From ZC4RG30 sp035556135 (GTDB lineage: Bacteria > Pseudomonadota > Gammaproteobacteria > Steroidobacterales > Steroidobacteraceae): DNA of 64,000 bases. Where the stretch lies: positions 310,001-374,000 of the forward strand of contig DATMFO010000003.1 in NCBI GenBank assembly GCA_035556135.1. The letters run 5' to 3'. Under the pieces are notes generated by a model that was not told where the DNA came from, did not search any database, and saw only the letters and a list, made by a program, of their open reading frames with translations. Shown in pieces: positions 16,749 to 28,202 of the stretch. Positions within the stretch are counted from its first letter, which is position 1; the number at the start of each line of letters is the position of its first letter. Position numbers and translations under genes: made by a program.

Positions 16749-17099
16749 CTAGAGTTCCTTGCCTGTCTCGACGTCCACGCGCACCTCGAACACCCGGCCC
16801 TTGCGGTCATCGAGCAGGGTGAGCACCAGCACCTTGCGGCCCTTGATCTCGCGCTCCTTGGGATTCTTCATCAGCTTGGCGCCGTACTTGGCCTCCACCT
16901 GCCGCACGATGCGGTCGGTGGTGTCGCCCGCCAGCGGGCGCGCGGGTTCGCGGATGCCCTGTGCGGGCGGGGCGGCGGGTTCGAACACCGGCGGCACGCC
17001 CCCGGGAGCCTGTGCCATTGCCGGCATGGCCAGCAGCGCGACGGCAAGGGCCGGCAGTGTCCTGCCGGCCCGGTGCGCGAGGTTGAGCTGCAACTTCAT
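16749..17099 (-). CDS. Small exported PepSY-like protein
   Basis: A 116-residue protein when started at the ATG at 17099 (MKLQLNLAHRAGRTL). The Ala/Leu-rich segment PALAVALLAMPAMAQA is a signal peptide with cleavage after AQA. A Pro-rich linker follows, then a C-terminal domain (DRIVRQVEAKYGAKLM ... VLVLTLLDDRKGRVFEVRVD, then ETG) that resembles a single PepSY repeat. PepSY proteins upstream of phoPQ-like pairs are recurrent in Proteobacteria and may modulate the kinase from the periplasm. That role is inference. It lies three bases before phoP. Confidence 0.75.
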   Translation of the reverse strand: MKLQLNLAHRAGRTLPALAVALLAMPAMAQAPGGVPPVFEPAAPPAQGIREPARPLAGDTTDRIVRQVEAKYGAKLMKNPKEREIKGRKVLVLTLLDDRKGRVFEVRVDVETGKEL

Positions 17100-17128
17100 G
17101 GTTCTATCGTAAGCGATCACGCGAGCAA

Positions 17129-17671
17129 TCAGCCACGGCGGCGGATGTCGGCGACGTCAATGTACCGCCCGGGGTTGTAGGCGAGCCGCGTGACGTCCCG
17201 ACGGCCCCGGTGCACGTAGGTGACACGGTAGGCCACCACACGCTCCTCGACGCGGGTCTCGCGGCGCACCTCGCAGCGGCGTACGTCGCGATAGCGCACT
17301 TCACGCCCGTCGCGGCCGATCTCGCTGCCGATGAGCGCACCAGCGACGGCGCCTGCAACGGTGGCCACTCCGCGGCCGTCACCCACCCGGTTGCCGATGA
17401 CGGCCCCGAGCACGCCACCGGCGATGGCCGCGCCATTGCGATCAGCGCCGTGCACATGCCGCTCGCGCTCGTTCCAGCAATGCTCCACCGGCACGCTATG
17501 GCGCACGCGTTCGTAGATGGGTTCCACCTGGACAACCCTGGCCTGGCGGTCGCCATGGTCGTGACGATCATGGCCATGTCCCTGGGCGTTGCGGTTGCCC
17601 GCCTGGGCACCCAGTGAGACCGCGCCGAGCACCAGCGCCGCTACTGCCGCAATAATCCTGTTGTTGTTCAT
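17129..17671 (-). CDS. Glycine-zipper 2TM envelope protein (17-kDa surface antigen-like)
   Basis: A 180-residue protein with signal peptide MNNNRIIAAVAALVLGAVSLGAQA (slightly over 20 residues; cleavage after AQA) and a His/Asp-rich segment (GHGHDRHDHGDRQ). A conserved block EPIYERVRHSVPVEHCW comes next. A glycine zipper follows (AIAGGVLGAVIGNRVGDG and VAGAVAGALIGSEIG, residues about 82-118). The Arg-rich C-terminal region contains RRCEVRRETRVEERVVAYRV. This is the layout of the Gly-zipper 2TM family, often outer-membrane-associated in gammaproteobacteria; the function is unknown. A good ribosome binding site (GGAGG) precedes the ATG. Confidence 0.85.
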   Translation of the reverse strand: MNNNRIIAAVAALVLGAVSLGAQAGNRNAQGHGHDRHDHGDRQARVVQVEPIYERVRHSVPVEHCWNERERHVHGADRNGAAIAGGVLGAVIGNRVGDGRGVATVAGAVAGALIGSEIGRDGREVRYRDVRRCEVRRETRVEERVVAYRVTYVHRGRRDVTRLAYNPGRYIDVADIRRRG

Positions 17672-17690
17672 GACTGCCTCCGCTTGCGCA

Positions 17691-17710
17691 CCCGGAAGCT
17701 TGTTTCCGGG
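17691..17710 (-). other. Perfect hairpin between mazG and the Gly-zipper gene
   Basis: CCCGGAA and TTCCGGG form a perfect 7-bp stem with a 6-base loop, 20 bases upstream of the Gly-zipper start on the minus strand. No T-run follows it, so it is not a classical intrinsic terminator. It could be an RNA processing or stability element. Confidence 0.4.
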
Positions 17711-17742
17711 CCTGGGAGCGATACTGCGCGGGGGTCAATGAA

Positions 17743-18537
17743 TCAGGACTGAATGTTCCTTTTCACCTCATTCCACAGGGCATCGAGGCCTTCCGGGCCG
17801 AGGTTTTCCAGGGCCAGCCCGCGGGCTTGCGCCAGGGCCTCCATGGCGCGGAAGCGGGACTCGAAACGGGCATTGGCCCGGCGCAGTGCGGTTTCCGGAT
17901 CCACTTTCAGGTGGCGGGCCAGGCTGGTGGCGGCCAACAGCAGGTCACCCAGCTCATCCTCGACGCTGCTGTTGCCCTCGCCACGCTGCGCGGCGTCCAC
18001 TTCCGCCAGCTCCTCGAGCAGTTTCGCGCGCGGACCGCCGGCATCGGGCCAGTCGAATCCAGCGCCCGCCGCGCGCTTGCCCAGCTTGGCAGCGCGCGAC
18101 AGTGCCGGCAGCGTCAGCGGGATGTCATCGAGCAGGCCCGCGCTGCCGCGTGCGGCGCGCTCACCAGCCTTCAGTCGCTCCCAGTCAGCCGCCTCGCGCT
18201 GGCCTGTCCCGCCGAACACATGCGGATGGCGCCGTTGCAGCTTGTCGGCGATGGCATGCGCCACGGCATCGAAATCATATTCGCCGCGCTCGCTGGCCAG
18301 CTGCGCGTGGAACACCACCTGGAAGAGCAGGTCCCCGAGCTCGTCACGCAGGGCGCCTGCGTCGCCGGACTCGATGGCCGCGATGAGCTCGCAGGCTTCC
18401 TCCAGCGTGTAGCGCGCCAGCGAGCGGGAATCCTGCGCCCGGTCCCAGGCACAGCCCGTGGCCGGATCGCGCAGCGCGCGCATCACTTCCAGCAGGCGCT
18501 GCATGCCGGCGAGCTGGTCGCGCGCGACCTCCTGCAT
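17743..18537 (-). CDS. mazG: Nucleoside triphosphate pyrophosphohydrolase MazG
   Basis: MazG hydrolyses (d)NTPs to NMPs and pyrophosphate, cleansing the nucleotide pool and damping ppGpp-linked stress. The 264-residue protein has the usual two tandem MazG domains. The N-terminal one shows CAWDRAQDSRSLARYTLEEA, EEACELIAAIE and ELGDLLFQVVFHA (metal-binding Glu/Asp), then RRHPHVFGG. The C-terminal one has KLLEELAEVD and EDELGDLLLAATSLARHL. Its stop is 71 bases upstream of the Gly-zipper gene, and fumC lies 44 bases upstream of its start in the same direction. Confidence 0.95.
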   Translation of the reverse strand: MQEVARDQLAGMQRLLEVMRALRDPATGCAWDRAQDSRSLARYTLEEACELIAAIESGDAGALRDELGDLLFQVVFHAQLASERGEYDFDAVAHAIADKLQRRHPHVFGGTGQREAADWERLKAGERAARGSAGLLDDIPLTLPALSRAAKLGKRAAGAGFDWPDAGGPRAKLLEELAEVDAAQRGEGNSSVEDELGDLLLAATSLARHLKVDPETALRRANARFESRFRAMEALAQARGLALENLGPEGLDALWNEVKRNIQS

Positions 18538-18581
18538 GGTGTCAGGCAGCCGTGGCGCTGCGCCGCCGACGGCGGTGCTTC

Positions 18582-19988
18582 TCAGCCGCCGCCACTGGTG
18601 CCGCCCTTGATGCCACCGCGCGTGAGCTCCGCCGGATCAAGCAGCGACTGCAGCTGCGCGGGCGGCAGGTCGGTGTTCGCCGCCGCCACTTCCAGGATGG
18701 GCTTGCCCTCTGCGTACGCCTTCTTGGCAATGGCCGCGCCCTTCTCGTAGCCAATCACCGGGTTGAGCGCAGTGACCAGGATGGGATTGCGCTCCAGTGC
18801 TTCCTTCAGCCGCGGCTCGTTGACTGTGAATCCGGCAATGGCCGCATCGGCCAGCTGCCGCGACACATTGGCCAGCAGGCGGATGCTCTCCAGCAGCTTG
18901 TAGCCCACCAGCGGCAGCATCACGTTGAGCTGGAAATTGCCGGACTGGCCGGCCACGGTGATGCTCACGTCATTGCCCATCACCTCGGCGGCCACCATGG
19001 CCGTGGCCTCGGGGATCACCGGGTTCACCTTGCCTGGCATGATGCTGCTGCCCGGCTGCAGCGCCGGCAGCGCGATCTCGGCGAGACCTGCCAGCGGCCC
19101 GCTGTTCATCCAGCGCAGGTCGTTGGCGATCTTCATCAGGCTCACGGCCAGAGTCTTGAGCTGCCCGGACATCTCCACCGCCGTGTCCTGCGTGGCGATG
19201 CCCTCGAACAGGCTGGAATTCGGATGGAAGCCGATGCCGGTGGCGCGCGCCAGCTCGCCGCAGAAGCGCGCGGAGAATTCCGGGTGCGCGTTGATGCCGG
19301 TACCGACGGCGGTGCCGCCCTGCGCCAACTGCAGCAGCCTTGCCTCTACCGCCATCACGCGTTCGATGCCCTTCTCCACCTGCGTGCGCCATGCAGCCAG
19401 TTCCTGGCCGAAGGTCACGGGCATGGCATCCATCAGGTGCGTGCGACCGGTCTTCACGATGTGCCCGACCTGGTCCTCCTTCACGCGCAGCACATTGGCC
19501 AGGTGCTGCAGGGCAGGCAGCAGCTGCTCGCGCCAGGCCAGCGCGGCACTGACGTGGATCGCGGTGGGGATCACGTCGTTGCTGCTCTGGGCCATGTTCA
19601 CTTCGTCATTGGCATGCACCGCGCGCCCCAGGTGGCCTGCAGCCAGCCTGGAGATCACCTCGTTGGCGTTCATGTTGGTGCTGGTGCCCGAGCCAGTCTG
19701 AAACACATCGACGGGGAACTGCGCGTCATGCGTGCCCGCGGCCACCTCGCCGGCGGCCTTCACGATGGCCGCGGCCACCGGGCCTTCGAGCAGCCCGAGA
19801 GAAGCATTGGCCTGGGCCGCCGCGGCCTTGACCAGGGCCACGGCGCGGATGAAGTCGCGCGGCATGGGACGGCCGCTGATGGGGAAGTTCTGTACGGCAC
19901 GCTGGGTCTGGGCGCCCCACAGCGCCGTGGCCGGCACCTTCAGTTCACCCATGCTGTCGCGTTCGATACGGAAGTCTTTGCTGCTCAC
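18582..19988 (-). CDS. fumC: Class II fumarate hydratase FumC
   Basis: FumC interconverts fumarate and malate in the TCA cycle without an iron-sulfur cluster. The 468-residue product has the usual length. It contains the fumarase/aspartase signature GSSIMPGKVNP (residues about 313-323), the GSGTSTNMNANEV block (about 99-111) and KTGRTHLMDAMPVTFGQE, with the catalytic His. The ATG at 19988 gives MSSKDFRIERDSMGEL. It is divergent from purB, with 92 bases between them that must hold both promoters. Confidence 0.97.
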   Translation of the reverse strand: MSSKDFRIERDSMGELKVPATALWGAQTQRAVQNFPISGRPMPRDFIRAVALVKAAAAQANASLGLLEGPVAAAIVKAAGEVAAGTHDAQFPVDVFQTGSGTSTNMNANEVISRLAAGHLGRAVHANDEVNMAQSSNDVIPTAIHVSAALAWREQLLPALQHLANVLRVKEDQVGHIVKTGRTHLMDAMPVTFGQELAAWRTQVEKGIERVMAVEARLLQLAQGGTAVGTGINAHPEFSARFCGELARATGIGFHPNSSLFEGIATQDTAVEMSGQLKTLAVSLMKIANDLRWMNSGPLAGLAEIALPALQPGSSIMPGKVNPVIPEATAMVAAEVMGNDVSITVAGQSGNFQLNVMLPLVGYKLLESIRLLANVSRQLADAAIAGFTVNEPRLKEALERNPILVTALNPVIGYEKGAAIAKKAYAEGKPILEVAAANTDLPPAQLQSLLDPAELTRGGIKGGTSGGG

Positions 19989-20080
19989 GTTGTTGTCCTT
20001 TCACCAGCCAGTCAGGTGCCGCTTCGGCTATCATTGAATTCTATCATCCGCAGCCCTGCGGCAATCCGCCGCGCCCATCC

Positions 20081-21454
20081 ATGGACCACAGCCTCTCTGC
20101 CCTTTCTCCCGTCGACGGGCGCTATCGCGCCGCTACCGAACAGCTTGCGGGGCTGCTTTCCGAAGCCGGCCTGGTGCGTGAACGCATCCGTGTCGAGGCG
20201 CTGTGGCTGCTGCAGATGGAACAGTCCCTGGGCGCTCACGCCGCGCTGCCCTTCAGCCTGGCGGTGCGCCAGCGCATCGGCGAACTGGCCGATGATCCCG
20301 GCGCCACCGCCGCACAGATGGTCAAGGGCATCGAGAAGCGCATCAACCACGATGTGAAGGCAGTGGAATATTTCGTGCGCGACGAGATGCGCGCGGCCGG
20401 TGCCACGCCTGCCCAGCTCGAGCTGGTGCATTTCGGCTGCACCTCCGAGGACATCAACAACATCAGCTATGCGCGCCTGCTGGCCAGCGCGCGCGACACG
20501 CAGCTGCTGCCCGCGCTCGACGCCCTGCTGGCACCGCTGGCCGCGTTTGCCACCGAACATGCCGCGCTGCCGATGCTCTCGCGCACGCATGGCCAGACCG
20601 CCTCCCCCACCACGCTGGGCAAGGAATTCGCCAATGTGCACGCCCGCCTGCGGCGCGCGCGTGCGCGGCTGGCGCGGGTGGAGATCCTGGGCAAATGGAA
20701 TGGCGCGGTGGGCAATTTCAATGCGCATGCCGCGGCGTTCCCCGACCTCGACTGGCCGGCCATTTCCCGCCAGTTCGTAGAGCAGCGCTGCGGCCTCACG
20801 TGGAATCCGCTCACCACACAGATCGAGCCGCATGACTGGATCGGCGAATACGCCGATGCGCTGGCCGCCATCAACGTGATCGGCATCGATTTCTGTCGCG
20901 ATGTGTGGGGCTATGTTTCCCTGGGCTACCTGCGCCAGCGGGCGGTGGCCGGCGAGGTGGGCTCCTCCACCATGCCGCACAAGGTCAATCCCATCGACTT
21001 CGAGAATGCCGAAGGCAACCTCGGCCTCGCCAACGCCCTGCTGCGCCACTTCAGCGACAAGCTGCCGGTGTCGCGCTGGCAGCGCGACCTCACCGACTCC
21101 ACCGTGCTGCGCAATGTGGGCGTGGCGCTGGGCCACTGCCTGATCGCCTGGCGCGCCGCGGTGCGCGGGCTGGGCAAGATCGCACCGGATCCGGCCACGC
21201 TGGCCCAGGACCTCGACGATGCCTGGGAAGTGCTGGCCGAGCCGGTGCAGACCGTGCTGCGCGCCGAGGGGGTGCCCGATGGCTACGAACTGCTCAAGCA
21301 GCACTCCCGTGGACGGCCGCTGACGCGGCAATCCCTGGCCGCACTGATCGCCACCCTGCCCATCCCCGATGCAAGGAAGGCCGCCCTGCAGGCCCTTACG
21401 CCGTCCGCCTATGTGGGCCTGGCGGCGCGGCTGGCCCGGTTCCAGTTGACATAA
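20081..21454 (+). CDS. purB: Adenylosuccinate lyase PurB
   Basis: PurB performs two eliminations of fumarate in purine synthesis, from SAICAR and from adenylosuccinate. The 457-residue protein begins MDHSLSALSPVDGRY, the standard gammaproteobacterial start. It has HFGCTSEDINN, SRTHGQTASPTTLGKE with the catalytic His, and the signature loop GSSTMPHKVNPIDFENAEGN (residues about 294-313). Its product fumarate is the substrate of divergently encoded FumC. The 113 bases after it contain no clear terminator. Confidence 0.97.
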   Translation: MDHSLSALSPVDGRYRAATEQLAGLLSEAGLVRERIRVEALWLLQMEQSLGAHAALPFSLAVRQRIGELADDPGATAAQMVKGIEKRINHDVKAVEYFVRDEMRAAGATPAQLELVHFGCTSEDINNISYARLLASARDTQLLPALDALLAPLAAFATEHAALPMLSRTHGQTASPTTLGKEFANVHARLRRARARLARVEILGKWNGAVGNFNAHAAAFPDLDWPAISRQFVEQRCGLTWNPLTTQIEPHDWIGEYADALAAINVIGIDFCRDVWGYVSLGYLRQRAVAGEVGSSTMPHKVNPIDFENAEGNLGLANALLRHFSDKLPVSRWQRDLTDSTVLRNVGVALGHCLIAWRAAVRGLGKIAPDPATLAQDLDDAWEVLAEPVQTVLRAEGVPDGYELLKQHSRGRPLTRQSLAALIATLPIPDARKAALQALTPSAYVGLAARLARFQLT

Positions 21455-21567
21455 CGACACCCGTTCCGGAACGCAGCGCACACTTCGCGGCAGCGCGTTG
21501 CCGGAACAACGGCAAAGCGTGAACCGTCCCACACTGCGGGGGCAGCGGGACTCGCAGACTGTGCGCC

Positions 21568-22131
21568 ATGGCCGGATCCCAGTATTACTTCGCGGGCCAG
21601 GCAGCCAGCCTGCCGGGCAGTGGCGTGCTGCCGCCCGTCACCGTGCTCGGCCGCGGTGGCAGCGAACGCCCGGAGCGCGAGCCCCTGCAGGTGCTCACCA
21701 CGCTGGATGACGTGCGCGCCGCCAATCGCCGCGCCATGCTGATCGCCAAGCGCCTGGTTTCCATCTACACCTCCGACCTCGAGCCCAGGCTCTACGAGCA
21801 CGAGCCTTTCCTGGAAGTGGTGCAGCGGTTCCTGCTTGCGCACAGCTTCGCGAAGATCCGCGTGCTCACGCAGCGTGCGGTGCCCTACACCACTGCCCAC
21901 AAACTGGCGGCCATGCGCCGCCGCCTGTCAGGCCATATCGAGATCCGCAGTGTCCCGCAGCAGTTTGCCGGCCGCACGCAGGGCATGCTGATCGCCGACA
22001 CGCGTGCCATCGTGTACCGCGCGCAGGCCGGCAGCTACGACGGCGTGGCCGGCTTCGAGCAGCCGCCGGTGGCCAGGGCGTACCTGAACGAATTCGACGA
22101 GATGTGGCTGGCCAGCGCGCCACGCTACTGA
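21568..22131 (+). CDS. Uncharacterised PLD-like (DUF7931-type) protein
   Basis: A 187-residue cytoplasmic protein with no signal or membrane segment. The central region (AANRRAMLIAKRLVSIYTSDLEPRLYEHEPFLEVVQRFLL, beyond 20 residues and split here only by description) resembles the phospholipase D-like fold of proteins found beside purB, mnmA and related genes in pseudomonads. The typical HKD catalytic motif is not visible. The C-terminal part contains GRTQGMLIADTRAIVYR and ends EFDEMWLASAPRY. Function is unknown. The family assignment rests on the IYTSDLEPRLYEHE pattern and is tentative. Confidence 0.7.
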   Translation: MAGSQYYFAGQAASLPGSGVLPPVTVLGRGGSERPEREPLQVLTTLDDVRAANRRAMLIAKRLVSIYTSDLEPRLYEHEPFLEVVQRFLLAHSFAKIRVLTQRAVPYTTAHKLAAMRRRLSGHIEIRSVPQQFAGRTQGMLIADTRAIVYRAQAGSYDGVAGFEQPPVARAYLNEFDEMWLASAPRY

Positions 22132-22183
22132 TCCCTGGCCGTCGGCCGCGGGTGCCCATCCCCGATCCCCTATACTTGCCGCC

Positions 22184-22654
22184 ATGACCTGGCGTCCTGA
22201 CCTGACCGTGGCTGCCGTCGTGCAGCGCGATGACCGATTCCTGATCGTCGAGGAGCACATCAAGGGCTCGCTGGTGCTCAACCAGCCGGCCGGGCACGTG
22301 GAGGATGGCGAGTCCATCATCGAGGCGGCCGTGCGCGAGACCCTGGAGGAGACTGCGTGGCATCTGCGCCCGCAGCACCTGCTCGGCCTTTACCTCTGGC
22401 GCAATCCGGCCACCGGCGCAACCATCCTGCGCATCGCCGTCACGGGCGAGGTGACCGGCCACGAGCCCTTGCGTGCCCTGGACCGCGGCATCGTCGCCGC
22501 GCACTGGATGACGCACACCGAACTCATCGCCCGCCCCGCCCGCCTGCGCAGCCCGCTGGTACTGCGCTGTATTGATGACTTCCTCACAGGACAGCGCCAC
22601 GACCTGGGCGCACTGAATTACCTGGCCGCGCAGCCTATCCCGGCCAGCGCCTGA
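22184..22654 (+). CDS. nudJ: Nudix hydrolase, NudJ-like phosphatase
   Basis: A 156-residue Nudix protein. The Nudix box runs GHVEDGESIIEAAVRETLEE (residues about 37-56) and keeps the catalytic Glu residues; the closing Gly of the consensus EExG is Ala here (EETAW). NudJ of E. coli removes phosphate from thiamine and nucleoside pyrophosphates, and its gene lies directly upstream of mnmA, as here (8 bases). A TATACT hexamer at 22171-22176 ends only seven bases before the ATG. If used as a -10 it would give a leaderless mRNA, but no matching -35 is seen. Confidence 0.88.
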   Translation: MTWRPDLTVAAVVQRDDRFLIVEEHIKGSLVLNQPAGHVEDGESIIEAAVRETLEETAWHLRPQHLLGLYLWRNPATGATILRIAVTGEVTGHEPLRALDRGIVAAHWMTHTELIARPARLRSPLVLRCIDDFLTGQRHDLGALNYLAAQPIPASA

Positions 22655-22662
22655 GGATTGCC

Positions 22663-23742
22663 GTGGGCGAACGCATCATCGTCGCCCTGTCCGGCGGCGT
22701 GGATTCGGCCGTCACGGCGCTGCTGCTCACCCGCGCGGGGCATGAAGTGCACGGCCTGTTCATGCACAACTGGGAGGAGGACGAGCAGGGTTACTGCACG
22801 GCCGCCGAGGATTTCCAGGATGCCCGCCGCGTCGCCGATGAACTGGGCATCCCGCTGCACCGCGTGGATCTGTCCGCGCAGTATCGCCAGCGCGTGTTCG
22901 ATGAGTTCCTCGCCGCCAGCCGCGCCGGCCTGACGCCCAATCCCGACGTGCTGTGCAACCGCGAGATCAAGTTCGGCGACTGCCTGCGCCATGCACAGCG
23001 GCTGGGTGGACGTTTCCTCGCGACCGGCCACTATGCCCGGGTCGTGCAGGGGTCCGATGGACCGGAGCTGCACAAGGGAGTGGATGCGAACAAGGACCAG
23101 TCCTATTTCCTGCATGCGGTGGCGCGTTCCGCGCTTGCCCATGCACTGATGCCACTGGGTGAGCTGCACAAGGAGCAGGTGCGCGGGATCGCCCATGCGG
23201 CGGGCCTTCCGGTGGCGGCCAAGCGTGACAGCACGGGCATCTGTTTCATCGGCGAGCGGCCGTTCCGCGACTTCCTGCAGCAGTACCTGCCCACCTCCCC
23301 CGGCCCCATCGTCGATGCGGACGGACGGCAACTGGGCGAGCACGTCGGCCTGCCCTTTTACACGCTGGGCCAGCGCGGAGGAGTAGGCATCGGCGGGTTG
23401 CGCGGTGGCAGCGGCGAGGCCTGGTATGTGGCCCGCAAGGAGCTGGCCACCAACACGCTGGTTGTGGTGCAGGGGGAAGACCACCCGGCGCTGTTCTGCA
23501 GCAGCCTCGCCACGGGCGCGGTCAACTGGCTGTGTTCCCTGCCGCATTCCCTCGAGGATTGCGGCGTGCGGCTGCGCTACCGGCAGCCGGACCAGCCTGC
23601 GCGCATCGAACCGGCAGCCGAGGGTGGCGTGCACATCTTTCCCGATAGCCCGCAGCGTGCAGTCACGCCCGGGCAGTCCGCAGTGATCTACCAGGGAACA
23701 CGCTGCCTCGGCGGCGGGGTAATCACGCAAACGGGGCTATAA
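22663..23742 (+). CDS. mnmA: tRNA-specific 2-thiouridylase MnmA
   Basis: MnmA thiolates U34 of tRNA-Glu, -Gln and -Lys using persulfide sulfur relayed from IscS/TusE. The 359-residue product starts with GTG (22663). It has the PP-loop ATP site ALSGGVDSAV (residues about 8-17), the catalytic nucleophile Cys98 in PNPDVLCNREIKF, and the second catalytic Cys, about 194, in STGICFIGERPFRDF. The TAA stop overlaps a TATAAT hexamer that could be the acnA promoter. Confidence 0.97.
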   Translation: MGERIIVALSGGVDSAVTALLLTRAGHEVHGLFMHNWEEDEQGYCTAAEDFQDARRVADELGIPLHRVDLSAQYRQRVFDEFLAASRAGLTPNPDVLCNREIKFGDCLRHAQRLGGRFLATGHYARVVQGSDGPELHKGVDANKDQSYFLHAVARSALAHALMPLGELHKEQVRGIAHAAGLPVAAKRDSTGICFIGERPFRDFLQQYLPTSPGPIVDADGRQLGEHVGLPFYTLGQRGGVGIGGLRGGSGEAWYVARKELATNTLVVVQGEDHPALFCSSLATGAVNWLCSLPHSLEDCGVRLRYRQPDQPARIEPAAEGGVHIFPDSPQRAVTPGQSAVIYQGTRCLGGGVITQTGL

Positions 23743-23743
23743 T
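23738..23743 (+). promoter_or_regulatory. Candidate -10 element of acnA
   Basis: A perfect TATAAT lies 57 bases before the acnA ATG and shares bases with the mnmA stop codon (TAA at 23740-23742). No good -35 (TTGACA-like) hexamer lies 16-18 bases upstream, so the call is tentative. An activator-dependent promoter would fit. Confidence 0.4.
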
Positions 23744-23799
23744 GGGCGGCTTACAGGCAGCCGCATGGCTCCCTTGACCCACCCTGACGGAGAGATGGC

Positions 23800-26493
<2,694 letters not shown>

Positions 26494-26507
26494 GCTCCCG
26501 CACCGCC

Positions 26508-27179
26508 GTGGAACCGGCGGCAGGGGCGTCGCGACGCATCGCGCTGTTCGACCTGGACGGCACGCTGACCCGTCGCGACACCTACGTGCCCTTCGTGCTG
26601 GGCCTGCTGCTGAGGCATCCGGCACGCTGGGTGCGTACGCCGCTGCTGCTGGTGGCCGCACTGCGCTACCTGCTCGGTGGCCTGGATCGCGGCGGGCTGA
26701 AGGGTTCCATCCTGCACCTGCTGTTCGGCGGCCTGCCGCGCAATGTGCTGGAGAACTGGGCCACGCATTTTACCGCCGCGTCCCTGGCCACGCGCATGCA
26801 CGAGGCCGGGGTGGCTACCTTGAAGTCGCACCTGCAAGCCGGCGATCACGTGGTGTTGCTGTCAGCCAGTCCTGACCTGTATGTGCCCCTGATCGGCCAC
26901 GGGCTTGGCGTCCACGAGGTCCATTGCACCTGCATCCGCTGGGAAGGCGATCGGCTGGATGGCCGGCTGGCGGGCCCGAACCGCCGGGACCACGAGAAGG
27001 TCCGGGTGCTGGAGCAGCTGCGCGCAGCCAGTCCGGGATTGCCCGTGATCGCCTATGGCAACAGTGCCCCGGACCTCATCCACATGCGGCTGTGCGAAGA
27101 GGCCGTCTACGTGAATCCTGCCGCGCCCGAGGCTGCTTCGCTGACCGCAGCCGGAATGCGCTGCGTGCGGTGGAGCTGA
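26508..27179 (+). CDS. HAD-superfamily subfamily IB hydrolase
   Basis: A 223-residue haloacid dehalogenase-like phosphatase starting with GTG. Motif I is FDLDGTLTRRDTYVPF (residues about 14-29), motif II SASPDLYVP and motif III Lys in DHEKVRVLEQL. Motif IV, usually GDSxxD, reads YGNSAPDL: the first Asp is replaced by Asn, though the last Asp stays. An all-helical cap with hydrophobic helices (WVRTPLLLVAALRYLLGG) is typical of subfamily IB (SerB-like/PGP phosphatase C-like). The substrate cannot be named. It lies 14 bases after acnA. Confidence 0.85.
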   Translation: MEPAAGASRRIALFDLDGTLTRRDTYVPFVLGLLLRHPARWVRTPLLLVAALRYLLGGLDRGGLKGSILHLLFGGLPRNVLENWATHFTAASLATRMHEAGVATLKSHLQAGDHVVLLSASPDLYVPLIGHGLGVHEVHCTCIRWEGDRLDGRLAGPNRRDHEKVRVLEQLRAASPGLPVIAYGNSAPDLIHMRLCEEAVYVNPAAPEAASLTAAGMRCVRWS

Positions 27180-27221
27180 GAGGGCTAGAATGGGCAGACA
27201 AGCCAGCCTGGAGGGATTGCC

Positions 27222-28184
27222 ATGAAAACCCGCATGGATCGCATCCTGCCTTCCGAGATCACCCCGGAGCAGGTCTACTACGGCCGGCGCGAACTCCTCA
27301 CCGCGGGGCTGGCAGGCGCCGCGCTGGCCACGCTGGGACTCGATGATGCAGCCGCCGCCGCAGCCGAACCCACCGGCGCCACGGTGAGTGCGCCGCGCAA
27401 TGCCGCGCTGTCGATCACCGACAAGCCCAACAGCTGGGAAGACATCACCACCTACAACAACTTCTACGAATTCGGCACCGAGAAGCACGAGCCGGCCATC
27501 CTGTCGCGCGACTTCAAGCCCACGCCCTGGAATGTCACTGTCGACGGCGAGTGCGAGGTGAAGGGCAAGTTCGCTCTCGAGGATGTGATGAAGGGGCTGG
27601 CGCTGGAAGAGCGCGTGTACCGCCTGCGCTGCGTGGAAGCCTGGTCGATGGTGATTCCCTGGGCGGGATTCCCGCTGGCCGCGCTGCTGGCCAGATACAA
27701 GCCCACCTCGAAGGCGAAGTTCGTGGAGTTCACCACGCTGCATGATGCGCGGCGCATGCCGGGCCAGCGCGTGGAGGTGCTGGACTGGCCTTATGTGGAA
27801 GGCCTGCGCATGGATGAGGCCATGCATCCTCTGACCTTCATCGCCACAGGGCTCTACGGCCGCATGCTGCCGAACCAGAACGGCGCGCCGCTGCGGCTGG
27901 TGGTACCGTGGAAATACGGCTTCAAGAACATCAAGTCCATCGTGCGCATCCGCTTCACCGAGCGCCAGCCGCTGAACAGCTGGCAGAAGTCCGCATCGCA
28001 TGAATACGGGTTCTATGCCAACGTGAATCCCGCGGTGAGCCATCCGCGCTGGAGCCAGGCCACGGAACGGCGCATCGGCAGCGGCTCGCTGCTGGGCGGA
28101 CGCAGCGCCACCCTGCCCTTCAACGGTTATGCCGGGCAGGTGGCGTCGCTGTACGCGGGCATGGATCCCAAGCGGCTCTACTAG
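27222..28184 (+). CDS. msrP: Protein-methionine-sulfoxide reductase catalytic subunit MsrP
   Basis: MsrP (YedY) is a periplasmic molybdopterin enzyme that reduces methionine sulfoxide in oxidised envelope proteins. The 320-residue product begins MKTRMDRILPSEITPEQVYY, then GRRELLTAGLAGAALATLG, a Tat signal with the twin Arg at residues 22-23. The molybdenum ligand Cys is in YRLRCVEAWSMVIPW (Cys about 137). VVPWKYGFKNIKSIVRI and the C-terminal substrate region are conserved. A good ribosome binding site (GGAGG) precedes the ATG. msrQ follows after 18 bases. Confidence 0.97.
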   Translation: MKTRMDRILPSEITPEQVYYGRRELLTAGLAGAALATLGLDDAAAAAAEPTGATVSAPRNAALSITDKPNSWEDITTYNNFYEFGTEKHEPAILSRDFKPTPWNVTVDGECEVKGKFALEDVMKGLALEERVYRLRCVEAWSMVIPWAGFPLAALLARYKPTSKAKFVEFTTLHDARRMPGQRVEVLDWPYVEGLRMDEAMHPLTFIATGLYGRMLPNQNGAPLRLVVPWKYGFKNIKSIVRIRFTERQPLNSWQKSASHEYGFYANVNPAVSHPRWSQATERRIGSGSLLGGRSATLPFNGYAGQVASLYAGMDPKRLY

Positions 28185-28202
28185 CCGCTGCCCGCGTACC
28201 GC

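Noticed and set aside
20000..20050. TATCAT hexamers in the fumC-purB gap as promoters
   Set aside because: Two copies are near the purB start but neither has a -35 at 16-18 bases; support is too weak for a call.
22171..22176. TATACT upstream of the Nudix gene as a -10 for a leaderless mRNA
   Set aside because: The hexamer is well placed but has no -35 partner; mentioned only in the gene entry.
26508..27179. SerB (phosphoserine phosphatase)
   Set aside because: The protein shares the HAD IB fold but lacks SerB-specific blocks and has an altered motif IV, so only the superfamily is called.
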